64,000 nt of DNA from Alkalihalobacillus sp. AL-G (GCF_030643805.1 NZ_CP094656.1:558001-622000); one strand, 5' to 3'; positions 37,257 through 45,965 are shown, counted from the first letter of the stretch. Notes: generated by a model from the sequence alone, not told the origin. A program made the numbers and translations.

Positions 37257-37921
37257 AGCTGAATCCAGGACATTTAGAAATCTATTTTATAATGGGGTCT
37301 GTCAATTGTAAAAAGGATCTTAGACATGTGCTAGAAGAAGCACTTCAAGGTGGAGTGACGATGTTCCAGTTCCGTGAAAAAGGTGCTGGCTGTTTACAAG
37401 GAGAGGAAAAGGTAAAGCTTGCGAAAGAATTGCAGTTCATTTGCCGCTCTTTCGAAGTCCCTTTTATCATTAATGATGATGTCGAGCTTGCGGTCCAAAT
37501 CAATGCGGATGGTGTTCATATCGGCCAAGAAGATACTACGGTTTCTGAAGTGCGGGCTATCATTGGTGCTGAGCGGATTCTCGGTGTCTCTGCGCATGAC
37601 GTGGAGGAAGCGAAAAGCGCGGTTGATGCAGGAGCCGATTATCTTGGGGTCGGCCCGATGTACCCAACAAAAACGAAAGCTGATACTCGAGCTGTTCAAG
37701 GTCCTAACGTGATTCGAGCGATTCGTCATGAGGGAATCAGCATTCCGATTGTAGGGATCGGTGGCATCAATGAATCGAACGCTGCGGAAGTGGTTATGGC
37801 AGGAGCGGATGGAATTGCCGTCATCTCCGCAATCAGCCTTGCCGATGATCCAAAAGCATCAACCCAACGACTTCGAAAAACAGTTCGAACACTAGAGGGT
37901 TTCAGATGTAAAACCTACTAA
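37253..37921 (+). CDS. thiE: thiamine-phosphate synthase ThiE
   Basis: A 222-residue TIM barrel that couples HMP-PP to thiazole phosphate. Motifs: FQFREKGAG, FIINDDVELAVQINADGVHIGQED, ADYLGVGPMYPTKTKAD (the ThiE GPxxPT loop that TenI lacks), and PIVGIGGIN. It ends the operon, so all enzymes from precursor salvage to thiamine phosphate lie together here; thiC and thiM are not in the window. Confidence 0.95.
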   Translation: MKLNPGHLEIYFIMGSVNCKKDLRHVLEEALQGGVTMFQFREKGAGCLQGEEKVKLAKELQFICRSFEVPFIINDDVELAVQINADGVHIGQEDTTVSEVRAIIGAERILGVSAHDVEEAKSAVDAGADYLGVGPMYPTKTKADTRAVQGPNVIRAIRHEGISIPIVGIGGINESNAAEVVMAGADGIAVISAISLADDPKASTQRLRKTVRTLEGFRCKTY

Positions 37922-38004
37922 TGACATTGAAATATTCCTGTAATTTTAGACATGGTATTCTGAGTTAATACCAAAAGGGGAAAATGAATAAACGGTACAA
38001 GGGC

Positions 38005-38421
38005 TTATTTTACTTTCCTTAAGCCCTTCCCTTGAAGAATGTCTTGGATACCTTCTTCACAAACTCCATATGAACGCCAGGAACAATTTTCGCATACACT
38101 TTGTATATCGGAGGAGACGACATGCTTTCGGATGCACGACTCAATCTCCTCCCATTTCAGTATTTGTCCAATTCCAAGTCCCAATTTCTCTAAAATGGCT
38201 TCATCTCTTTCATAAATAGTGTTGTCCTGGCAGTGGTACTCACCTGAGTTCGGGTACTTATCACACAACTGATCAGGTCCATTTACAAGCTGAATCCACG
38301 TCTTAGGGTTTTCTCTCAACGTTTGATGTATACGTGTCATATTTTCCACGTATTGTTTGGAATAACCCATTCCCCGATAGCCTAGAAGGCAAAAAAGATG
38401 ATGACCTCGTAGCTTATACAT
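38005..38421 (-). CDS. DUF1284 domain protein
   Basis: A 138-residue protein that opens with the DUF1284 hallmark YKLRGHHLFCLLGYRGMGYS. It has clustered cysteines (CDKY, CQDN, CIRK, CENCSW, GVCEEGI), suggesting metal or iron-sulfur binding. ATG 38421 has AGGTG upstream; the longer frame into the neighbouring gene lacks a site. The function is unknown. A hairpin (AAGGGCTT ... AAGCCCTT) surrounds its stop. Confidence 0.8.
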   Translation of the reverse strand: MYKLRGHHLFCLLGYRGMGYSKQYVENMTRIHQTLRENPKTWIQLVNGPDQLCDKYPNSGEYHCQDNTIYERDEAILEKLGLGIGQILKWEEIESCIRKHVVSSDIQSVCENCSWRSYGVCEEGIQDILQGKGLRKVK

Positions 38422-38467
38422 ATTTTCACCTAATTTAAATTTATTTGGTATAAATGCGGGCTTCGCT

Positions 38468-38905
38468 TCAATCAATTACCACCCGTAACTCCTCGGTCAT
38501 TTGTTCCACAAGCTCTGGACGTCCATGAAATTGAGCTGGGGTATTTTGAAAAAGTTCGATTCGCCAGTTCCCTTCGCTTTTCACAGCTACAAGTGTTTGA
38601 TGAGCATTGAATTCTGGATCGATTTCTGATTTTCCCGGAGGAATCATTCCAACTATCGATCTTAAGATCACTGCATTTTCACCAACTGGCCGAACACTTT
38701 TAACTTTAGTGATGAAGGGTGGTGTTTCATGTTCTTTAAAAATCGGGTCAAGGTGTAAATAAATCTCATCGCGACCGATTACGTGGCTTCCGTCAAAACC
38801 GATAAGCTCGCCCGTATCTGTAAACTGTTCAGCTATTCCACCTGCATTTCGATCATTCCAAGCGTCAATCAAATTCTCATAAAGTGTTACAACCTCATTT
38901 TCCAT
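38468..38905 (-). CDS. SnoaL/DUF4440-like NTF2-fold protein (SgcJ/EcaC type)
   Basis: A 145-residue cone-shaped NTF2-like protein: LYENLIDAWNDRNAGGIAEQFTDTGELIGFDGSHVIGRDEI, then ILRSIVGMIPPGKSEIDPEFNAHQTLVAVK and WRIELFQNTPAQFHGRPE. Members occur as small enzymes or binding proteins in many pathways, so the substrate cannot be named. GAGGGAGG precedes the ATG. It is followed 46 bp later by the DUF1284 gene, likely one transcript. Confidence 0.8.
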   Translation of the reverse strand: MENEVVTLYENLIDAWNDRNAGGIAEQFTDTGELIGFDGSHVIGRDEIYLHLDPIFKEHETPPFITKVKSVRPVGENAVILRSIVGMIPPGKSEIDPEFNAHQTLVAVKSEGNWRIELFQNTPAQFHGRPELVEQMTEELRVVID

Positions 38906-39074
38906 CGTTTATTCCTCCCTCAAGTTTTATGTATTTTCGTACGTTTTTTCGGCACAGCTAAATAGCTTTCCTTTCAATATTACCATTTTATCAAAGTACA
39001 AAGAGTTCTTTCCATTTTGTTGGTAACTAATGCTACAATTAAAAGTGTAATCCAATTATATAGGAGAAATTTTT

Positions 39075-39629
39075 ATGAAAAAATACTTATATACGAGTTT
39101 CTTAATGTTGCTATTACTCATAACTGCCTATGAGGTGACAGTAGAAAATGAATCCTCATCTGTTGAGACTGTAAGCCCTTCACAATTAACTAAGGAAGAT
39201 AAACGTCTTTTAGATGGGGTTGGGATGGATGATGTATTTGTGTTTGATCTCGATTTGAACAATACATCCTCAAGTCGTATAGATACCTGGATTGAATACT
39301 ATGAATACGGTGTGAAGAAAGAAAAAATAGCTGGTATTGGAATGGAAAACTTACTCGGTGATACCGAAACTATGAAGCTGATATATTCAAGGGCATCCTT
39401 TAATACTGGTGAGGAAAATCAAGAATATGACAGATTTGTCATTTCGATTCTCTCAGATGGCGGCATTGGTAAAGGAGACAACGTCTTAAAGAGGGATAAG
39501 ATTGTTGGTGGACGTTTAACAGATAAAATTAATAAAGCAAAGACATTGCTACATGGAAAACCACAAACGCTCGCTGTCATCATAGAATCAAGCGGTAGGT
39601 CGATGGTACACCGAATTACATCTATTTAA
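39075..39629 (+). CDS. uncharacterised secreted protein
   Basis: A 184-residue protein with an N-terminal signal-like helix (KKYLYTSFLMLLLLITAYEVTV) without a lipobox cysteine. The extracytoplasmic domain is acidic, with repeated Ser/Asp stretches. I do not recognise a family. TAGGAG 8 nt upstream supports the ATG. Confidence 0.6.
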   Translation: MKKYLYTSFLMLLLLITAYEVTVENESSSVETVSPSQLTKEDKRLLDGVGMDDVFVFDLDLNNTSSSRIDTWIEYYEYGVKKEKIAGIGMENLLGDTETMKLIYSRASFNTGEENQEYDRFVISILSDGGIGKGDNVLKRDKIVGGRLTDKINKAKTLLHGKPQTLAVIIESSGRSMVHRITSI

Positions 39630-39716
39630 ATAATACAAGAGATTTCATTGAAGAAATTAAACGATACGACCGTGTTTATCTATTTAAAGTAAAGCTTTCA
39701 AAGGTTGGAGATCAGA

Positions 39717-40025
39717 ATGGGAAAAACTAAACAATTTTTAAAAAATATGTTCCGTCGGAGGGAAGAATTTTATCTAAGTGGCTTGATTACATATTCGATC
39801 GGTTTGATTATCGTCCTTTATATCACAACAAATCCGATTGATGATTATTTCGCGTTGTTTCTTATATTACTTTTTGTAATGACGGTTCTACACTTCTTGG
39901 AAAAATTATTAAAGTACCTTTTAAAAGGCAATAATCGTGAACTAAGATATTCATTGTTTCTTAAGACGACTATTATCATCTTTCTTCTTAAAATAACCAT
40001 AGATGCATTCATCATCTTTTCATAA
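39717..40025 (+). CDS. small integral membrane protein
   Basis: A protein of about 102 residues with three hydrophobic helices (YLSGLITYSIGLIIVLYI, YFALFLILLFVMTVLHFL, TTIIIFLLKITIDAFIIF) and basic loops. No family is recognised. ATG 39717 is chosen because GGAG lies 6 nt upstream. A strong terminator begins at its stop. Confidence 0.55.
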   Translation: MGKTKQFLKNMFRRREEFYLSGLITYSIGLIIVLYITTNPIDDYFALFLILLFVMTVLHFLEKLLKYLLKGNNRELRYSLFLKTTIIIFLLKITIDAFIIFS

Positions 40026-40061
40026 AACGGGGCACCTCAAAAAGGCTGCCCCGTTTTTTAT
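40024..40061. terminator. bidirectional terminator
   Basis: AAAACGGGGCA (40024-40034) pairs perfectly with TGCCCCGTTTT (40047-40057), with T runs in both reading directions. It separates the small membrane gene from the convergent rarD. Confidence 0.88.
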
Positions 40062-40999
40062 TAATTATAGGATTTTGCTTTTGATAGTCTTGGCTCAAAT
40101 CGTGCGAGCAGTTTTGTGTTTGCAAACGAGAAAATCGCAAGTGCTGTCCAGATGAAGATAAACGATATGAGATGAACTTGTGAGAATGGCTCATCATACA
40201 GGAATATCCCTAGAAACAGCATAATTGTCGGCGCGATGTATTGGAGGAACCCGATCATCGATAACGAAATTCGGTTGGCACCTGTCGCAAACAGCAACAA
40301 TGGGATGGCTGTTACAACTCCTGCCCCGAAAAGAAGTAACGCTGTACTCATATCGCCAAATTGAAATGCACTTGTTCCATTTCCGCCAATCATCCCAATG
40401 TAAATAAGAGCTACTGGTGTGATCAGCATCGTTTCAATTGTAAGTCCGGTTAATGCCCCGAGAGCCACCAGCTTTTTTAACAAACCATAAAAACCAAAGC
40501 TTAGAGCTAGTGAGAATGCGACCCATGGGAATGACCCGAAATGTAAGGTCAGATTCAAGACACCGGCCAAAGCGAGTAAAAAGGATACGAGCTGCCAAAA
40601 GGAAAGTCGTTCTTTTAAAACAATGATCCCTAATAGCACACTTATAAGCGGATTAATGTAGTATCCGAGACTTGCTTCGACTACATGATCATTGTTCACA
40701 GCCCAAATGTAAGAAAACCAGTTTAAACTGATAAATAATGAAGCAAAAATGATGCCGAACAGCTTTTTCCGATTGGATGCGAGTTCTTTCAGCTCGCGGA
40801 CAAACTTCTTCAATCTCCGCATTAAAAAAAGAATAAAGAGCATAAATGCAAAGGACCAGATGATTCTGTGGGCGAGAACCTCTCCTGATGGGACATGGTC
40901 GACAAGCTTCCAATAGAGCGGAAGAAATCCCCATAGAATGTACGCCCCAGCAGTCGCAGCAACCCCAATAACCTGTTCTTTTCTTTGTTCTTCGTTCAT
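40061..40999 (-). CDS. rarD: EamA family transporter RarD
   Basis: A 312-residue protein with ten helices in two EamA repeats. It begins GVAATAGAYILWGFLPLYWKLVDHVPSGEVLAHRIIWSF, the RarD signature, and continues SLNWFSYIWAVNNDHVVEASLGYYINPL. RarD-type proteins are drug/metabolite transporters; chloramphenicol export has been suggested in Pseudomonas. The substrate here is unknown. Confidence 0.92.
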   Translation of the reverse strand: MNEEQRKEQVIGVAATAGAYILWGFLPLYWKLVDHVPSGEVLAHRIIWSFAFMLFILFLMRRLKKFVRELKELASNRKKLFGIIFASLFISLNWFSYIWAVNNDHVVEASLGYYINPLISVLLGIIVLKERLSFWQLVSFLLALAGVLNLTLHFGSFPWVAFSLALSFGFYGLLKKLVALGALTGLTIETMLITPVALIYIGMIGGNGTSAFQFGDMSTALLLFGAGVVTAIPLLLFATGANRISLSMIGFLQYIAPTIMLFLGIFLYDEPFSQVHLISFIFIWTALAIFSFANTKLLARFEPRLSKAKSYN

Positions 41000-41155
41000 G
41001 ATGAGGACCTCGATTCAAGTAAAAAACAATTAGAATAGAACAAGTTTAGTACCATTTGAATCGAAATACAATCAGAATGCCTGTGAATTGGAAAAATGGT
41101 TAAAATTACATGGATGCTGTCCGATCATCCTGTAATGGTTGTTCGACTAATGTCC

Positions 41156-41467
41156 GATATGGAATTAACAAAAATTAGGATAATGTGCGCTGAATAGGAC
41201 GTAATCGGATATGGGATTAACAAAAATTAGGGGAATATGCACCGAATAGGACGTAATCGGATATGTAATTAACAAAAATTAGGATAATGTGCGCTGAATA
41301 GGACGTAATCGGATATGTAATTAACAAAAATTAGGAGAATGTGCGCTGAATAGGACGTATTCGGATATGAAATTAACAAAAATTAGGGGAATGCTCACCG
41401 AATAGGACGTAATCGGATATGGAATTAACAAAAATTAGGGGAATGCCCACCGAATAGGACGTAATCG
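41156..41467 (+). repeat. 52-bp tandem repeat array, six copies
   Basis: The unit starts GATATGGAATTAACAAAAAT, continues with TAGGggAATGtgCgCtGAAT and ends AGGACGTAATCG. GATAT recurs at 41156, 41208, 41260, 41312, 41364 and 41416, an exact 52-bp period. Copies differ at a few positions. The last two copies overlap the 3' end of the minus-strand membrane-protein gene and supply its final codons and stop. Confidence 0.95.
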
Positions 41468-42182
41468 TCGCTTTCCGTATAAATACAAACGGCAAATACG
41501 TAACTATGAATACAACGATCGTTACGACTGCAAGGCTTAGAATATACATCCAGCCTCCGTCCCCGAACCAACTTAAAGGGGTGTTCGTAATCGGTGGACC
41601 TTCTAGAAACATATAATTTGAGCCGATTTTCTCATTCAACAATGCAATTGGGAGCGCTAAAACGTTAATGAGTAATGCAGACTTCCAAATCGCTGTAAAT
41701 GTAGGACGATACCCTTGCACAATAGCATAAAACAATACGGTTAACGGTAACGCTATGTGCTGCAGGAAAAATTTCGAAAACCGATAATGCGGGAATCCGT
41801 AAAGTAAATCAGGTGTGATGATGGCCAAGAGCGGCGGGATGAGCGCGATATAGTAAAGAAATTCAAAGCGTTCTGCGGAAGGCTTTAGTAAAAAATAAAT
41901 CGCTAAAAATGTGCTTATCGAGCATAATTGAACAGGAATATGGATGGTCGGATCCCAGACCCCATAACGAAAGCACCAGATTTGAAAAGTAACTTCAGAT
42001 AGTACGAGAATGGTTAAAAAAGTCCAGCGAAATAGATTTTGAGTCAATGAACTTGTACGGATTTTCGCTCGAAAAAAAATAATAGAAGCTAAAAGAACGA
42101 CAAACAAACCGAGCATTGCAAAATGCCCAGCTGAAAACAGTTGAAAGTTGACTAACATTTCTGGTGAAAAGACCCGCCCCAT
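41373..42182 (-). CDS. ywaF: YwaF/TIGR02206 family membrane protein with repeat-derived C-terminus
   Basis: A 269-residue protein with about seven helices: FSAGHFAMLGLFVVLLASIIFF, RYGVWDPTIHIPVQLCSISTFLAIYFL, and the GFPHYRFSKFFLQHIALPLTVLFY region match TIGR02206/YwaF proteins. ATG 42182 (MGRVFSP) is the family start; an upstream TTG/ATG extension is unsupported. The natural end appears to be YLPFVFIRK; the last 33 residues (from ATITSYSVGIPLIF on) are translated from the 52-bp repeats. The function is unknown. Confidence 0.75.
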   Translation of the reverse strand: MGRVFSPEMLVNFQLFSAGHFAMLGLFVVLLASIIFFRAKIRTSSLTQNLFRWTFLTILVLSEVTFQIWCFRYGVWDPTIHIPVQLCSISTFLAIYFLLKPSAERFEFLYYIALIPPLLAIITPDLLYGFPHYRFSKFFLQHIALPLTVLFYAIVQGYRPTFTAIWKSALLINVLALPIALLNEKIGSNYMFLEGPPITNTPLSWFGDGGWMYILSLAVVTIVVFIVTYLPFVFIRKATITSYSVGIPLIFVNSISDYVLFGEHSPNFC

Positions 42183-42305
42183 AACAATCACACCACTTTT
42201 CTTTAATACTTTATTTTTTATTTTATCAAATAAAGGTAATCCAAGTTTTGACAATTAATGAAACTCATCTAATAATAGAATAGTAATGATAAGGAGATGA
42301 TCAAA

Positions 42306-42539
42306 ATGGATGATATAGGAATGTGGACCGCACTTACTTCGGTAATCGGAATTATTTACTTCCTATTTATACTGTTTGCAGTCATTTTGTCAATTGTATT
42401 AACCTTTAAAGTGATGAACTTTATGAAGCGGAAAACCAATAATGATGAACGGCTTATCCAAGCAATTGAAAAACTCGGGCAAAATCACGTTTCGGGTAGT
42501 CAATCGAAGGCATCTTTGGAAGAGCCTCCTCATAATTAA
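42306..42539 (+). CDS. small single-helix membrane protein
   Basis: A 77-residue protein with one long helix (SVIGIIYFLFILFAVILSIVLTFKVM), a basic stop and a soluble tail. ATG 42306 lies 9 nt after AAGGAG; an ATG at 42297 is too close to it. No family is recognised. It lies 32 bp before the nitrilase gene and may be cotranscribed. Confidence 0.6.
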   Translation: MDDIGMWTALTSVIGIIYFLFILFAVILSIVLTFKVMNFMKRKTNNDERLIQAIEKLGQNHVSGSQSKASLEEPPHN

Positions 42540-42571
42540 AACTAATTATTAAAGAAGGAGTTCCAACTAAT

Positions 42572-43342
42572 ATGAAACTGAACGTCCACGTGGGACAATT
42601 TGCAATGAATTTCGATATCGAGCATAACCTTAACCATATCCTCAATATGATTAATCAAGTAGAGGTAGAAGAACTTCTAATCTTGCCTGAAGGAGCTTTA
42701 TCAGGTTACTCGGATGATCTCAGCTTTTTAAAATCAATTGATCAAATAGAACTAGTTGAAGCGATAGAAACCATCGTCCAGAAAGTGAAGGAACGTCGGA
42801 TCCATCTCGTATTTGGATCTTGCTTATTTAAGGATGAAAAATGGTATAATGCTGGAATCTATGTTTCACCTGAAGGAAAGTTGAGTATCCATTATAAAGT
42901 GAACCTTGCAACACATGAGCGAGAGGTTTTTACTGCGGGTAATCATTTAACTGTATTTGAAATGCAAGTCCAACAGAATGTAATAAAATTCGGCATACAG
43001 CTCTGCAGGGAAATCCGTTTTCCTGAACAATGGAAGTTTTTAAGTTTACAAGGGGCTCAGTTCATTGCCTACTTAACAAACGTGACCTCAACTGAAAATG
43101 CATACGTATGGAAAAGCCATCTAGTAAGCAGGGCTGCTGAAAATCAGCGCTTTGTGCTCGTATCAAATGTTGCACATGAGCAGCAGGGATGTCCGACAAT
43201 GATTGTTTCCCCTAAAGGTGAGGTCCTAATCGAAGTTTTGTCTGAATCTGTTGAATTGAAAAAAACAACGATTGATTTGACTGAAACCTCAGATTGGTAT
43301 TTGGATCAGAGCCGGACTGATGTTGTTAAGGTTGGAATATAG
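42572..43342 (+). CDS. carbon-nitrogen hydrolase (nitrilase superfamily)
   Basis: A 256-residue nitrilase-fold amidase with the catalytic triad visible as Glu40 (LLILPEGALSGY), Lys109 (IHYKVNL) and Cys145 (GIQLCREIRFPEQW). The SRAAENQRFVLVSN helix is also typical. It hydrolyses a non-peptide C-N bond; the substrate is unknown. AGGAG precedes the ATG. Confidence 0.87.
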   Translation: MKLNVHVGQFAMNFDIEHNLNHILNMINQVEVEELLILPEGALSGYSDDLSFLKSIDQIELVEAIETIVQKVKERRIHLVFGSCLFKDEKWYNAGIYVSPEGKLSIHYKVNLATHEREVFTAGNHLTVFEMQVQQNVIKFGIQLCREIRFPEQWKFLSLQGAQFIAYLTNVTSTENAYVWKSHLVSRAAENQRFVLVSNVAHEQQGCPTMIVSPKGEVLIEVLSESVELKKTTIDLTETSDWYLDQSRTDVVKVGI

Positions 43343-43445
43343 GCGGGACTGTTCAAATTTTATATTTTGAATATGTATAAAAATAAAGGAGTTTCGACAG
43401 GGATGCTGAAATTATTAATATAATCCAATGTTGGGTGGTGACGGC

Positions 43446-43694
43446 ATGAGGCTAGTCAAACACTTGAACGATTTTCAGCACATACAGAGGCAGGGTATAG
43501 GGTTCTTTATTATTTTGGATAATGCAAACCCTGTTAAAGTTCATTCTGTTGGTTGTTCTTGGGTGAAGGAAGAGAATTTCATCCGAAAAGTCCTGACGAA
43601 CAAAGAAAAGCATGGAAGCTATTACTGGGTACAATATTGGAGTGAACACTACCCATCGTTTAAGGAAACACCCTGTCGTAAATGCATGAGTTAA
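43446..43694 (+). CDS. small protein of unknown function
   Basis: An 82-residue protein from ATG 43446 (GGGTGGTG 5 nt upstream). It has the sequence DNANPVKVHSVGCSWVKEENF and a C-terminal CRKCMS, giving three cysteines that could bind a metal. I do not recognise a family. A terminator follows. Confidence 0.5.
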   Translation: MRLVKHLNDFQHIQRQGIGFFIILDNANPVKVHSVGCSWVKEENFIRKVLTNKEKHGSYYWVQYWSEHYPSFKETPCRKCMS

Positions 43695-43747
43695 GCTAAT
43701 CCTTACATGAGAGTTTAAATAATTAAAGTCATAATAAACTGGATTCT

Positions 43748-43783
43748 ACTCGTCCTGATTTTTTAAAATGGGCGAGTTTTTTA
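43748..43783 (+). terminator. Rho-independent terminator
   Basis: ACTCGTCC (43748-43755) pairs with GGGCGAGT (43770-43777, one G-T pair), followed by TTTTTTATTTT. Confidence 0.75.
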
Positions 43784-43932
43784 TTTTGTGATGAATGTGG
43801 AACTATGTTTCGTACTTAATTAGCAACATATGTTACGGGAAAATTAAAAAGGTAACACCACTTTTTGATCGAATTGGTATAGAGAGAATTGATGAGGAAC
43901 GATCGAAATTAGGAAACTAGGAGGAAGATAAC

Positions 43933-44325
43933 ATGATTAAAAAGATGGGACACGTGACTGTTCTTGTCCATGATTATGATGAAGCAGTTGAATTTTACAG
44001 AGATAAAGTTGGGTTTGAGGTAGCTGAAGATATCGATTTTGGCCCGGAACAACGCTGGGTTACCGTACATGCTCCAGAACAGGATACGATGTTGATAACC
44101 TTTGTAAAAGCAGATACTGAAGAAAAGAAAGCACTTGTTGGAAAGCAGGCAGCGGATCATGTTTTCTTGACGGTCAGTACCGATGACTGTATCGGCGATT
44201 ATAAGCAGATGAAGGAAAAAGGTGTGAAGTTCCATGGCGGACCTACCGATGTACCGTGGGGGATTGAAGTCGTCTTCGAAGACTTGTATGGAAATCGAAT
44301 CGATTTAGTTGAACCGATGTTGTAA
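43933..44325 (+). CDS. VOC family (glyoxalase/bleomycin-resistance-like) protein
   Basis: A 130-residue vicinal-oxygen-chelate protein: IKKMGHVTVLVHDYDEAVEFYRDKVGFEVAEDI, the middle DHVFLTVSTDD strand, and PWGIEVVFEDLYGNRIDLVEP at the end. H7 and the terminal Glu are the usual metal ligands. The substrate is unknown. It begins a run of four close genes on this strand. Confidence 0.87.
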   Translation: MIKKMGHVTVLVHDYDEAVEFYRDKVGFEVAEDIDFGPEQRWVTVHAPEQDTMLITFVKADTEEKKALVGKQAADHVFLTVSTDDCIGDYKQMKEKGVKFHGGPTDVPWGIEVVFEDLYGNRIDLVEPML

Positions 44326-44338
44326 GGGAGTTTTATAA

Positions 44339-44896
44339 ATGTATGCAGTTGTAGGGTATTTGGACAAACAGACCGAGCAAAATGTCAAATCTATTGGCAA
44401 TGAACTATTTGAACAGAATATCACCGACTATGCAACAGGGGAACAAGGATATAGACCACATATCACATTTGCGAGCTTCGAAGAAATTGATGTTAAAGTT
44501 TTCGCAACAGAGTTGGAGCTTTATTTTTCTAACTGCAAACAAATCCAGTTAACATTTCCGAGTCTAGGAATCTTTCTGAATACCGGAATTCTTTATCTTG
44601 CACCACGAGTATCTGAAAGCCTACTCCATTTTCACAAAAATTTTCACGATGCTATTGAACCTTTTAAGGATGGTGGAAATTCTCTTTATTCACCTGAAAA
44701 CTGGGTACCGCACTGCACGATAACAGCGTATTTAAATCAAGAACAGCTTCTAAAAGCGGTAGAACATTGTAATGGCGCGATCACCCCTTTAAAAGGAACG
44801 ATTTCAGAGGTTGGTTTAATTAAAGTGAATTTTAATGATGAAGACAAGGTGACAGGAGAACTACTATCTGTCATTTCTTTAAAAGAAGACTCTTGA
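44339..44896 (+). CDS. 2H phosphoesterase / 2'-5' RNA ligase-like protein
   Basis: A 185-residue protein with two HxT/S motifs characteristic of the 2H superfamily: RPHITFAS (H41-T43) and VPHCTITA (H125-T127). These proteins act on 2',3'-cyclic phosphates or 2'-5' linkages. The gene follows the VOC gene by 13 bp. Confidence 0.82.
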   Translation: MYAVVGYLDKQTEQNVKSIGNELFEQNITDYATGEQGYRPHITFASFEEIDVKVFATELELYFSNCKQIQLTFPSLGIFLNTGILYLAPRVSESLLHFHKNFHDAIEPFKDGGNSLYSPENWVPHCTITAYLNQEQLLKAVEHCNGAITPLKGTISEVGLIKVNFNDEDKVTGELLSVISLKEDS

Positions 44897-44913
44897 TGTT
44901 CGAGGTGTGACGA

Positions 44914-45429
44914 ATGAAAGCAGCCTTTTTCGATCGTGATGGGACGATTATTCGTGATTATCCAGATGAAGATTGGAGTCACGTACAAGATCCTGAATTT
45001 ATCGATGGCTCTCTTGAAACGCTGTCCGTTTTAAGAAAACAGGGTTACCACATCATCATCATTACGAATCAGTATTTAATTAATGAAGGTTATATTACGT
45101 TTGCTCAATACAAGAGGATTAACGATAAGATGCTTGATAATATTCGGGAATACGGGGTTAACGTGGCGGATGTATTCCACTGCCCACATCGACGTGATGA
45201 AGGATGCGTATGCATCAAACCGAACAAAGGTATGGTTGACCAAGCGTTAAAAAAGTATCCTAAAATCAATTTGAGTGAGTCTTTTATAGTAGGAGATTCG
45301 ATAAGTGATATGGAGCTTGCCGTAAGATGTAGAATGAAGGGGTATTGGATTTCTCCATCCGCTCGTAGTAATAATCCATTAATTACGAGGGTAGATCATA
45401 TTAAAGAGATAATATTGTTGTTTGAATAG
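44914..45429 (+). CDS. HAD-IIIA family phosphatase (GmhB/HisB-N-like)
   Basis: A 171-residue HAD phosphatase: FFDRDGTIIRDY (nucleophile and acid Asp 7 and 9), IIITNQYLI (motif II Thr), and FIVGDSISDMELAVRCRMKG (motif IV). The zinc loop CPHRRDEGCVCIKP places it with GmhB-type enzymes, which remove phosphate from heptose bisphosphate, or with histidinol phosphatase. No heptose genes are nearby, so the substrate is open. Confidence 0.85.
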   Translation: MKAAFFDRDGTIIRDYPDEDWSHVQDPEFIDGSLETLSVLRKQGYHIIIITNQYLINEGYITFAQYKRINDKMLDNIREYGVNVADVFHCPHRRDEGCVCIKPNKGMVDQALKKYPKINLSESFIVGDSISDMELAVRCRMKGYWISPSARSNNPLITRVDHIKEIILLFE

Positions 45430-45441
45430 GGGGTTGCAAAA

Positions 45442-45669
45442 TTGGAACGGCTTCTAGTTAAGACAGGAATCTACAGTTTCATCATTTCATTTTCACTTAT
45501 GTTTGTTTTCATTCCACGTGAGAGGGAAAAGGAATTCACCCATGAAGCAATAACAGAACTGATGAATGTAGGAGATTATTTCTTCATGATTGGACGATAT
45601 TCCGTTATGATCATGATTGCTGCGGTTGTTTTGACTTTTGTAGGCACGAAAATTCGTCAAATGGATTAA
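45442..45669 (+). CDS. small two-helix membrane protein
   Basis: A 75-residue protein starting at TTG 45442 behind AGGGGG. The helices are IYSFIISFSLMFVFI and YFFMIGRYSVMIMIAAVVLTFVG. No family is recognised. Its 3' end overlaps the end of the convergent small gene at 45611. Confidence 0.5.
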   Translation: MERLLVKTGIYSFIISFSLMFVFIPREREKEFTHEAITELMNVGDYFFMIGRYSVMIMIAAVVLTFVGTKIRQMD

Positions 45670-45874
45670 TACATAAATAAAGACCGTTATCATGATCATT
45701 TGAATGATTAGATAATCGGCCTTTATGTTTCCTCTGATATAATTTGTCTTTTTTTGTTTTGGTCGTTCGTGTTCGCATGTCTGCAAAAGCGTACGTTCCG
45801 CGACCTGATTCAGGGTTTAACTTCCCTTCCTGCACTTTTTTTTGGCGGATCCTTTGTGCTCGGCTTTTTGCCAT
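45611..45874 (-). CDS. small basic conserved protein
   Basis: An 87-residue protein with a strong AAAGGAGGAA site. The N-terminus MAKSRAQRIRQKKVQEGKLNPE and the later ADMRTRTTKTKKDKLY form a Lys/Arg-rich pattern that I have seen in short uncharacterised Bacillus proteins. The last 35 residues are encoded across a long hairpin (45673-45727) that looks like a transcription terminator, so the original stop codon may have been lost and the tail may be non-native. It overlaps the convergent gene by 59 bp. Confidence 0.6.
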   Translation of the reverse strand: MAKSRAQRIRQKKVQEGKLNPESGRGTYAFADMRTRTTKTKKDKLYQRKHKGRLSNHSNDHDNGLYLCINPFDEFSCLQKSKQPQQS

Positions 45875-45941
45875 AGAGCATTCCTCCTTTTAATGAATTC
45901 CTACAATTATATCATGGCAATTCCCAAATGTATGTAGGCGG

Positions 45942-45965
45942 AAACCCGGCATCCACCGGGTTTTA
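45942..45965. terminator. hairpin terminator
   Basis: AAACCCGG (45942-45949) and CCGGGTTT (45956-45963) form an 8-bp stem immediately after the minus-strand lipoprotein gene. The T run is short in either direction. Confidence 0.6.

Noticed and set aside
41156-41467. CRISPR array
   Set aside because: The array is direct 52-bp tandem repeats without unique spacers, and no cas genes are in the window.
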